A stretch of DNA of 64,000 bases from Cymbidium sinense. Taxonomy: Eukaryota > Streptophyta > Magnoliopsida > Asparagales > Orchidaceae. Location of the stretch: contig CM038218.1 in assembly GCA_021442155.1 (NCBI GenBank), positions 58,184,268 to 58,248,267 on the forward strand. Reading direction: 5' to 3'. Under the pieces are notes generated by a model that had not been told where the DNA came from, made no database searches, and saw only the letters and a program-made list of their open reading frames with translations. Shown piece by piece: positions 55,761-64,000 of this stretch. The position numbers were made by a program, and so were the translations under genes. Each line of letters starts with the position of its first letter. Position 1 is the first letter of the stretch.

Positions 55761-56270
55761 TAAATAAAGAATTTATTTTACCAAATTTAATTGCTCTAGT
55801 TGATAGTGGAGCAGATTTAAATTGTATACAAGAAGGAATAATTCCTTCTAAATATTTTGAAAAAAACTAGCCAGCGGTTAAAGGCAGCTGACGGTGAGTC
55901 TTTACAAATTAAGTATAAATTATCATCTGTGGCTGTGTGTCAAGATGATATTTGTATTCAAATGCCTTTTATTTTAGTCAAAAATTTGACACAACACATT
56001 ATTTTGGGAACTCCTTTTCTTCTTAAAATAATATCACTAGATTGATGATACTGGAATTGATGTTTCTTTGGGATAAAGAAATCACATTCATTTTATCACC
56101 AATCCTAAAGAAATTATCATAAATGAAATGAATAGGCTTAATAATAAGTCTATGCATATAAATTATTTACAAGAAGAAATTGCTAGTTTAACTTTTAAAC
56201 AACAAATTTCTTCCCCAAAATTAAAGAAAAAATTCAAAATTATTCCAAAATTCCAAAAAATTTGTGTAAC
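55761..56270 (+). pseudogene. pararetrovirus aspartic protease and RT N-terminus, forward copy
   Basis: Near 55,790-55,850 the frame reads 'LIALVDSGADLNCIQEGIIP': the DSGA active-site box is intact. After a one-base shift at about 55,862 the frame continues (ORF 55,857-56,045) with 'SLQIKYKLS', 'FILVKNLTQHIILGTPFLL', the ILGTPF block that closes retroviral-type proteases. From 56,080 onward come a linker and RT start ('NEMNRLNNKSMHINYLQEEI'). The sequence leaves the viral alignment near 56,270, where an inverted macro-repeat fragment has entered. Confidence 0.82.
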
Positions 56271-58935
56271 TTCTCTAGAATTTGGAAGAAGAAAAATATT
56301 TTTCATATTAACTCCTCAATTTTTTTTAAAGATTAAAATTTATTTTAAATTATATTTTAAAATGTTTTAATGGAGATTATTATTGAAATACTTAATCTAT
56401 GCTTGATATATTTAAAAACACTATTTTATAATTAGCTCATAAATTATTAATTAAATTAGACATAATAAGGGGTACTTAGCTAGGTGTTATAAAAAAAATT
56501 TTAAATAGATCATTTTATATTTAAATAGGTGAAACATATTTATAAATAGATCATAGATATTCGCAGATAAACACATTATTTATGACATAGTTAAAATACT
56601 TACAAAGATTTATAAATGCGATTAGATAGGCACTTAGATTTTATTGAATTATATTGTATTTTATAATTAGCATAGATGGTGATCAAAACATATATATGAA
56701 TTTAATATACATAATTTGGTTTAAAAAAGAATATAGTATAAAAAGAATTACATATTTGAATTATTTTTATATTTTTAAAATTCTATAAATACATGAGTTT
56801 ATTTTTTTGTTTGATAAAATAAATATTTTAAAAATATTCAGATTTTAATATGTTGAATAATTAATGGTAGATATCAATGAATGTCTTTTGTAGATTTTTA
56901 ATATTTTGAACTAATTAATGGCTTTACAAAAATTGTTAAAAAGGTGTTGAGATTTCTATCTTGAATTAGGATGAAAGATTGAGACCTCATCAATTTATAA
57001 AATCTTTTTCAAAATGATAGATTTAAGGAGATCTTGATTATTTTTGAAATAATGATTATAATTGTTATTATAATATTAATAGTTTTATAAATGATTGAAT
57101 TGATATCTAGACCTTGCAACTCCATTACAAATATAATTGAAAATATAATTTAGTTCATTTTAATTGATCATTAGTAGGAATGTCACTCTATTTCAAACAT
57201 AAGGATTAGAAATGATTAAATTCTATGGTTGGATACTTATATGTTTCATTGAAATTTAATGAAGACATTCTTAGAAATCATAAATGAGAATTGATTTCAT
57301 CATTTTTCTCATTTCTTTTTTAAATAATTAGAATAGTTTGTACTTAGTATATTTCCCATTTGGTGTATTTCTCATAATTTTAAAACTTTGAATTTGATTT
57401 TTAATCCTCTTCATAATATATGCATTCAATGAAGCCTTAATAGATGCTTAAAATTTCTCGATTTTAAATCTAAAGACATTTTTAAATTGTTCAATATCTT
57501 GTTAGATCCTTGGAAAAATATTTGTTGATCTCATTTTTTGAGTGAGCTTTCAGTTTCTTCATCTTGAATAGGACTCTCTTGAAATAAGATTCCTTAGCTT
57601 AAATCTAGTGATTGTGCACTTATCAGAGACTTAGAAGAGTTATCATGAATATTATGTCTTTAATTCATGCTTGCCAAATCCTTATTCTTTCATAAAATTA
57701 ATTGAAATTCAAATCAACTGAATTCAAATCAAAAGTGTTTTCAAATAAAACCTTTTAGCCATTTTGATTTATCTTATGGACTTAGCTCAAATAAATTCCT
57801 CAAATTAAACCATTCTAACATATTTTCTAAAATCATGAATCAATTCAATGATTAAAATATTGAATTAATAAATCTTTCTAAGCCACTTTGATTTATCTTG
57901 TGGAAGAAATCAATTCAAATCTCTTCAAAATTAAGATTTTTCATAAATTTATATTCTTATTCTATTCACAAATATAAATGAAATATAAATTCAAAATCAA
58001 AAATTCAAAACTCAACATTTAATTAAATTTATATTTGTCAAATTCTTGAATAGAAATCAAACTCAAATCAATCCAAATAGATTTTCTTTCAATTATTAAT
58101 CCTCAATCATGAATCCAAATATAAACTTACTTTTAATCATCAAACTAAACTAATTAACTCAAATTAAAATCAAACCAATGTTATTCTTTGAACTGAAATT
58201 GTCAAATGTCAAAACCATTTGCTAAATCATTTGCAAATAGTTTATATTTCATCATAAGTCCATATGTGAGTTCAAAAATGAATCAGCCTTGATCAATCAA
58301 AGATTTAGGCTCATTATGATAAATAAAGCTAAATTTTAATTACAAATTGGATTGAATAGCTCATCTAAACCTCACATTATGATGATCAATCCTCAAATTG
58401 GGTCAACCAAGTCAAAGTCTTTGACCGTCAACACTTAATTGAATAAAATCTAAACTAGTGAATTCTCTGGCCAATTGATTGAAATCATTGATCTAAAAAT
58501 TTGATCAATGATTAAAATGAAAGTCATCATTTAAAATGATGGATTATTTAGTTCTTAAAAAGTTTGTGTCAAATATTGATCTAAGTTAATTTACAATAAT
58601 GAGTCAAATTCATTCTAAAACACTTGTTGAACTTGACCAAGTTCAATTTACAATAACTTCTTTATAATTCCATTAAGAAAGGTCAATCAAGCAAAATCAA
58701 ATAACCATTATTGAAATCAAGCTTCAAAATATTTCAAATGACCAATAACATAAAACCACATGCAAACCCAAATTCAAAATCAAATTGGTCAACTCATTTG
58801 ACTAGTGAACTCAAATGAAAAACTAAGTATAAACCAATTGAAACAAACTAATGATGCAAACACTAAATGATCATAGGCTTATTTACTTGGTTTGACCTAA
58901 TTTGACCAATTAACTTAAAGTTGAATTTTATAAAT
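56271..58935 (-). repeat. inverted macro-repeat fragment inserted in pararetrovirus
   Basis: On the minus strand from 58,935 the sequence follows macro-repeat unit 2 from about 7,560 to beyond 9,740: TTGACC-rich block, 'GATTGATCATCATAATGTGA', AT subrepeats (58,000-57,700), 'AACTCTTCTAAGTCTCTG' (about 57,630) and 'GAAAGCTCACTCAAAAAATG' (about 57,545). It then decays towards 56,270. Viral RT sequence resumes at 58,936 at the point where it stopped near 56,270, judged from the uninterrupted inverted copy at 50,900-51,075. Confidence 0.75.
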
Positions 58936-59650
58936 AGGTATGGTGACAATGATTGCTAAAGAAAGACTCATGTAGTGGATCTCGTATATTGATAATTTTA
59001 ATGACATTCCCACAAGGCTCATCCTTGTCGGATGAAGCACTACCTTGCTTTATGAAGAGATTCTTGATTTATTAAAGAAAGGAATAATTTGGCAATCCTA
59101 CTCTTGATTCGCATTCTATGTTATGAATTGATAAAGGAAACACGACTTGTAATTATACAAGTTTAAATGAAAAATGATCGGATTCAATTCTAATAAGATT
59201 TATTAAATATGCATAATGCAAAAATATTTTCTAAATTTATTTAAAATTAGGATATTAGATCATAAAAGAATGGATCACTATAAAATAGTATTTATGCCCT
59301 TTGACATTACAATGGAATAATGCCCTTTGGTTTAAAAATGCACCTTCGAATTTGATATCATGAATAATATATTTAAAGATTATTTTAAATATATTTTAGT
59401 CTATGATGATGTTCTTATGTTCTAATACTTGAGAACACTTCAACCATCTAAAATATTTAAATGGTTAATTTTAAAAAATGGGTTAGTTATTTGAGCCAAA
59501 ATCAAATTATTTCAAAGCGAAATAATTTTTTAGCCATAATATATCAATGCTTCTATTATACCAATTAATAGAAGTATTGAATTTAAAAATTTTGATATCA
59601 TTTTAGATAAAAACCATACTGATGATTCTTGAGCTCAATTTATGTAGTTG
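58936..59650 (+). pseudogene. pararetrovirus reverse transcriptase, forward copy
   Basis: Collinear with the inverted RT at 50,277-50,980 ('gaaagactcatgtagtggat', 'taaagaaaggaat'; 'ttgtaattatacaagttt' region). MPFGLK reads at 59,315-59,335 but loses frame one base later. The catalytic box here reads VYDDV rather than YIDD because a codon is missing (about 59,397-59,415). Then 'TFKWLILKNGLVI'-equivalent sequence has a deletion. It has no catalytic potential. Confidence 0.8.
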
Positions 59651-60115
59651 ATTTATCAAAATTTGCAAAGATGACTCTTTGTGATTAAAAAGAATCACCA
59701 TGATCGATATTCATACCATGCGGTACAAATTAAAGAAAGGGTTCAAAACTGTCTTAATCTTGCGACCCACTAGTTTCAAAATTGATTGATACTCTCGATA
59801 AGTATGGAGGTATCTTAAAAATGAAAAATTCTAAAAAAGAATTAGTTCACTTTGTTTCATAAATGGAATCCTACATAGCAAAAGTATTCCATTATCAAAA
59901 AGAAATGCTATGATTAAGTGCATCTCAAAATTCCAAGATGATTTACTTAATCTATTTCTCTTATTCACGGTCAAATACATCATTGAATAAGATGTCAAAA
60001 TTTAGTTTCAAATAAATTTTTTGCATCTTCATGGACTCTCTCTGATTTTGACATTGAATTCATTAAAGGTAATGAAAATTCTCTTCTTGATTTTCTAACT
60101 CATGAATTCTTGCGA
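59651..60115 (+). pseudogene. pararetrovirus RNase H region, forward copy
   Basis: Readable pieces include 'DFDIEFIKGNENSLLDFLTH' at about 60,046-60,105, preceded by 'tatcaaaaagaaatgct', then 'gtgcatctcaaaattccaag', collinear with the inverted copy at 49,736-50,276. Multiple stops are present. Confidence 0.7.
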
Positions 60116-60890
60116 GATGTGGATCACCCACATGGAAGAATGACAATAAATTGTCTCTTTCGGAGGTCATGCCATGGCGCACTAATGGAAAAGATCCAGT
60201 CAACTCAATAGTTGGCATGATCGATTTAAAACTTATCTTTATAGTACTTCCTCTTCAACTACGGTTGAAAAGGGTGAACCTCTAGCGCAACACCATCCCA
60301 AGATGTCATTGTGTAAAGAACTTTTTTATTCTCAAAGAAATAAAATAAAATATTATTGAAATAATCTCATTATTCAATAAATAATCGTGACTTATTTGAA
60401 AGATATTTGGGAAACAATCCTTTCTCATTTGAATCTAATCTCTCAAGAGAATGAAAAATCTTTCTAAAGTGTGTTGAAAATTATTAATGATGTGATCATG
60501 AACCATACAATTTTATAGCTATACAAAAATCTTTCATCAAAGTGAATGGGGTTAATCCATTCCAAAAAAAATATTTTTTATCCAATAATTTATAACAAAA
60601 TTTAAATTATTGGTGTTATTAAACCATGAAGGACTTCTTCTTATCAATGATAAATGATGCATTCATGGATGTTCATAATGAACAAAGATAATCATCAAAG
60701 AACTTCAAGCTTGGTTCTTGAATGGTGGAACTATTTTGGAGAGAATTAAATTCTTCCGAGATCAAAAAAATTTTTTTAATGATTGGATGAACTTCAGAAT
60801 TTAGGATGTTCATAAATCTTATTAAAAAAATATCAAATTGAAATTGCAAGTTGCTAAAGATTTTCTTTAAGAATCAAAAGAAAAATTCTT
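60116..60890 (+). pseudogene. pararetrovirus pol end, forward copy
   Basis: The first 420 bp matches 49,235-49,735 inverted ('ggaaaagatccagtcaactc', 'atagtacttcctcttcaacta', 'cttttcattctctt'-type blocks; only parts cited). The next part (60,540-60,890) still looks coding: 'NGVNPFQKKYFL', 'FKLGS', 'FFNDWMNFRI'. I place the end of viral sequence near 60,890 without a clear border. Confidence 0.6.
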
Positions 60891-60929
60891 TTAATAAGAA
60901 TAGTTTAATTTTGATTTCAAAAAGATAAA

Positions 60930-62350
60930 ATAGCACTATTATAAAATTGGTTTAGATCAAAATTAATAAAAGATATAAAGTTCATAGAGATTCTAAACAT
61001 ATATTCTCAAAAAAAATTATTTTAGTGATTTATACAATAGATTATACAAAAGAATGAAAAGATGTTGTATAATTCAACTAAGAGATGGAGAAGTAAAGAC
61101 ATAAATATTAAAGGATGAAAATAATAAAATCTTTTCTTAGAAATAGATATTAAAATAGGTGGATGAAATTATTTTGATAAACTTTTCATGAAAGTCGAAA
61201 ATAATATTTTAGCAACTTAATATATAAATAGATAATTTCATTTTTATCATTTATATAAATTTAATTAGTGAATTTAAAAAGAAAATGAAATTAAAAGCAT
61301 TCCTTATATTCCAATAGATGTGTGAAAATATTTAAGATCAAAATTTCTTCTTATAAATCTTTTAATATTATAAAGACTAAAAGATGCATATAAAAAGATT
61401 TTTTTTTCTATATTTAATAATATGCACAAGATGCAAATTATAGAATTTTTTGCCATACATTAAATTATAAGAGTAATTAGTTATCTCTTTATAAATTTCT
61501 CACTGTTTGGTTTACTAGATCTACTATGGATGTTATCATTTTAATTTATAAGCATGAAATGAAGGATGATATGATATTTATTGATTTGAAATTATGATAA
61601 ATCTCAGATGTTCTTTATTATGAATAAAGGACTTAATATTTTATATTCAAGTCATTTAGGATATGTATACTAGAAATTATTTGTCCAAACACAAGGATTG
61701 AAAATATTTTTCTATTATTTCTTTTACATCAAGGAACATTAAGCATATCTTTTTTACTTTGTTTTATGTTAATAGGCATTTACAAGAAGATGTATTGGTA
61801 TGCTTTTCATGACATTCTTCTTGTTGATAAGATGAATCATACTGAATTATAGTACTTTAAAGTCAAATTTTCATTTAAATAATCTAAAATTGAATATATT
61901 TAATTTTATTTTAGAATTTTATTGGTAGTTTGTGACTTTTGGTGTTCAATCATTAATAAGAGTCATTTAGATATTTATTCTATTTTCAAAATGATGGTGA
62001 AAATAGATAATATTTATTAGTAGATTCAATTATGGTTGAACTTAAATATCTCCTTTTTTTGATAAAAGAATCCACTTAAACAAAAATTTTATAAATTGGT
62101 GAATCAAATGACTTATTACAAAATTTTGAATAAAGAAGCATAAAATAATTAAGTTTATAGAATGAGGATCTCGAATTATATCATCTTGAGATAGAATGCA
62201 AAATGATATTTCAAAAAATTATATCATAAGAAAGATTAAATCTTAATTTATTTTAATAATAAATTCAATGATATTATAATAGATCATTAGATTTCCTTAT
62301 CAAGAATAGAATGAATAAAAGACTTGGTTAAGATGTATAAAATGATCTTG
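60930..62350 (+). pseudogene. LINE reverse-transcriptase relic (RTE-like)
   Basis: Very AT-rich and full of stops, but blocks of a non-LTR reverse transcriptase appear in order on the plus strand: 'DGEVKT' and 'ILKDENN' (about 61,090), 'RWMKLF' (about 61,150), 'PYIPIDVWKYL' (about 61,300), 'FTRSTMDVIILI' then 'DDMIFIDL' (61,515-61,590), 'LHQGTLSI' (61,730), 'HLQEDVLVCFS' (61,775-61,810) and 'DILLVDKMNHTE' (61,810-61,850). The (GR/TR)STMDVI, MIFIDLEKA-like, LHQG and QEDV pattern is that of plant RTE-type LINEs. The catalytic FADD box is lost. The later part to 62,350 is only faintly recognisable. Confidence 0.65.
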
Positions 62351-62358
62351 ATACTTAA

Positions 62359-62682
62359 ATTAAAGAATTTGACATAATGGACATAATGGAGATGAAATTC
62401 ATCAATAGTATTAATTCTTTGGGATTTGTTATTGGTTGTCCCTGGATGACCACGGTATCACATGGACATCTTGGCAACATCCAAGGATGGGTTTGAATTA
62501 ATCACGAATATCCAAATGATCAATCGCCCGATATATCTTGGAAAAGGCACTTCCATTTATGTTTTTTACTTAGCGGTGCGGATCCAGATCAGCGATTTTT
62601 GAGGTTTCATCAGCTTGAAAAAATGGCTTTTGGGCGATCCCATGCAAGTTTAAAGATCCCTACTAGTAAGGACTTTTCCTAA
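62359..62682 (+). pseudogene. unidentified coding relic, 108 codons with one internal stop
   Basis: One frame is open from 62,359 to the stop at 62,680-62,682 except for a TGA at 62,494-62,496. Contents: 'SLGFVIGCPWMTTVSHGHLG', 'NHEYPNDQSPDISWKR', 'LLSGADPDQRFLRFHQLEKM' and 'AFGRSHASLKIPTSKDFS'. Composition (G, D, W, H mixed; GC about 45 percent at 62,440-62,680) is protein-like and very different from the AT-rich LINE relic on its left. I do not recognise the family. It may be the N-terminal or capsid-like part of another retroelement or virus, or a host gene fragment. Confidence 0.5.
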
Positions 62683-63264
62683 GCAAGGGTTGTAAATCTA
62701 GTTTGGCTTAGGTTGAACTCCCTTCCTTCAACAAGACAATTTTTATTAAAATGGTGGAATTCAATCAATTGAGGATAAAATTTCAACCAAATTAAAGTTA
62801 TTATTAAAGCTTTGTTCCCTATCGATATTAATGATCTACTTTTCTATAAAATTATGAATAATTTTGAGCTATATTAAGCCAAATAGGACTTTCTTTTGCC
62901 ATTCAAACGGCAGCCCGATCTTTAAAAGTGTCACCTTGCATCTAACAAAAGCATGTGCATGAATGAAGAAAAGTTTATCATCAAAACATTTTTCAAAAAG
63001 GATACTTCTTTTCTCCCCTTACCATAAGATGTGTCATGCCAAATCTATGACGTGCCAGTAGAAACCATAGTAGTTTCTTTAATCATATGTCCGTACAAAG
63101 AATGTCTGAAGGCTTAGTTTTGACGGTGTTGCGGATGGTTTTCCGCTTTATTTCTAAACGGCCCACGATTGTCATTAGAATTTTAGTAATGTCTATAGTA
63201 GGCGCGCAAAATCTCCTGTGATGGGAGAAAATTAATAGATTCTTTTCATAACGTTATATTTTCT
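62683..63264 (+). other. possible continuation of unidentified coding relic
   Basis: GC is higher than in the 56-62 kb region. Frame fragments such as 'FLLKWWNSINWG'-like sequence (62,740-62,775) and 'HQNIFQKGYFFSPLTI' (62,975-63,025) look coding, but stops occur in every frame. No motif was recognised. Confidence 0.35.
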
Positions 63265-63526
63265 ATGAAGGCAATACTCCAAATTATTGTACTTATCGGG
63301 ATGGGCGACAGTGGCGCTTTTATCTTTGCTTTGGATGGTAAAGTGCATAAAAGAAAATCATCATCATCATTCTTTTGTTGAAGTATTCCTTTTTCCCTTG
63401 GCGGGGATCATCACTAACGGTCATAGGTGGGTCCCTGATACTCGTAGCGAGGAAGAAATATCGGTTTTACATTTATCGTACCTGCTTAAAGTGAAACTGA
63501 ATATTATTGGCCGTGAACTTGTTTAA
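63265..63526 (+). pseudogene. unidentified coding relic, frame-shifted
   Basis: ATG at 63,265 opens 38 codons ending at 63,381 with 'LIGMGDSGAFIFALDGKVHK' inside. A shift then moves the readable frame to the one running to 63,526 ('VFLFPLAGIITNGHRWVPD', 'SEEEISVLHLSYLLKVKL'). The 79-codon ORF starting at 63,287 is in that second frame throughout and its first third is probably out of frame. GDSG resembles the serine-protease nucleophile box, but there is no other support for a protease. Confidence 0.4.
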
Positions 63527-64000
63527 AGGCTTTGTCCTGAAAATTTTTAGCAATAAGAATTCGACCATTAAACCGAGGACTGGCGAAGCAATGGGGAATG
63601 CTGTCGACTTTGTGCCGCAACGCAATACATGAAGGTTTACTATGATCTAGCTATGTTTATCTGTAGCCTAGTAACCGACTCAACGTCATGGTTTCAAAGA
63701 TGTGATTTACAGCTGATACGTTCAAAATAAAAAATTGGATCAGGATCTGATTCAACGATCCTTTGCTATCGAGAAAGTCACTAAGCCAAAGTTCAAAAGA
63801 TCTAGAATATACCACGGAATAATCAAAGTGCGTAATTCACCGCCCTGGTTTAAAACCCCGGATACTCGAGATGGTGAAGCTATGATGTCAAAATGGTAAT
63901 GGTGAGCTACGATGAATGCGGTAGGGCATCGGCTGTCGAACGTTTTTCTACTCTCAACTTTTAGTGGGAAACTACCAGGGCCATTTTTCTCTTCTCAACT
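63527..64000. other. right edge, no gene assigned
   Basis: GC about 43 percent. Short coding-like runs (for example 63,610-63,730 in the frame of 'MKVYYDLAMFICSLVTDS') but no domain. It probably belongs to the same unidentified element as 62,359-63,526, which may continue beyond the window. Confidence 0.3.

Noticed and set aside
62450..64000. Mitochondrial or plastid DNA transfer
   Set aside because: Considered because of the GC shift, but I recognised no organelle gene and the frames are broken; left as unidentified.

Overview
The window looks like repeat-dominated nuclear DNA of a flowering plant. Four plant-typical element classes are visible: Tat-type Ty3/gypsy pol with a second, archaeal-type RNase H; non-autonomous Ty3/gypsy elements with long LTRs; degraded endogenous pararetrovirus (Caulimoviridae) sequence; and a LINE relic of RTE-like character. 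I found no intact host gene, rRNA, tRNA or CRISPR array. Almost every long ORF is either a relic of a mobile element or chance coding inside low-complexity DNA. I cannot name the species.

Layout. (1) 1-17,455: a non-coding macro-repeat of about 7.7-8.0 kb in head-to-tail order (unit 1 partial, unit 2 complete, unit 3 cut off), with further pieces at 22,715-23,345 and, inverted, at about 56,270-58,935. (2) 17,456-22,714: a minus-strand Tat-type pol relic (RT end, RNase H, second RNase H, integrase), followed downstream on that strand by a 317-332 bp tandem-repeat tail. Macro-repeat pieces flank it on both sides. (3) 23,346-29,121: AT-rich sequence with a possible hAT-like end, a duplicated 200-bp segment and two small GC-richer islands. 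(4) 29,122-32,949: a complete, internally deleted Ty3/gypsy element with TSD GAGCT. (5) 33,117-39,036 (minus) and 42,186-47,111 (plus, TSD AAGAT): two members of one non-autonomous LTR family, each with an internal 86-88 bp satellite array. Between them lie a solo LTR of the same family (39,220-40,022, TSD ATATT) and a microsatellite-rich MITE-like block. (6) 47,628-60,890: endogenous pararetrovirus sequence in two blocks. The first is a forward coat-protein region joined to an inverted pol region. The second is a forward, nearly genome-length but heavily decayed copy, split by an inverted macro-repeat fragment. (7) 60,930-62,350: LINE reverse-transcriptase relic. (8) 62,359-64,000: an unidentified, more GC-rich coding-like relic.

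How the parts fit together. The window records nested insertion. Target-site duplications or split reading order show that the solo LTR, the GAGCT element and the AAGAT element are discrete insertions, and that the macro-repeat entered the pararetrovirus copy after it was already in the genome. The most interesting feature is that two unrelated-looking satellite arrays (34.8-36.7 kb and 43.3-45.1 kb) are one satellite family carried in the same relative position and orientation inside two copies of one retrotransposon family. That would be a satellite caught while still linked to its mobile source.
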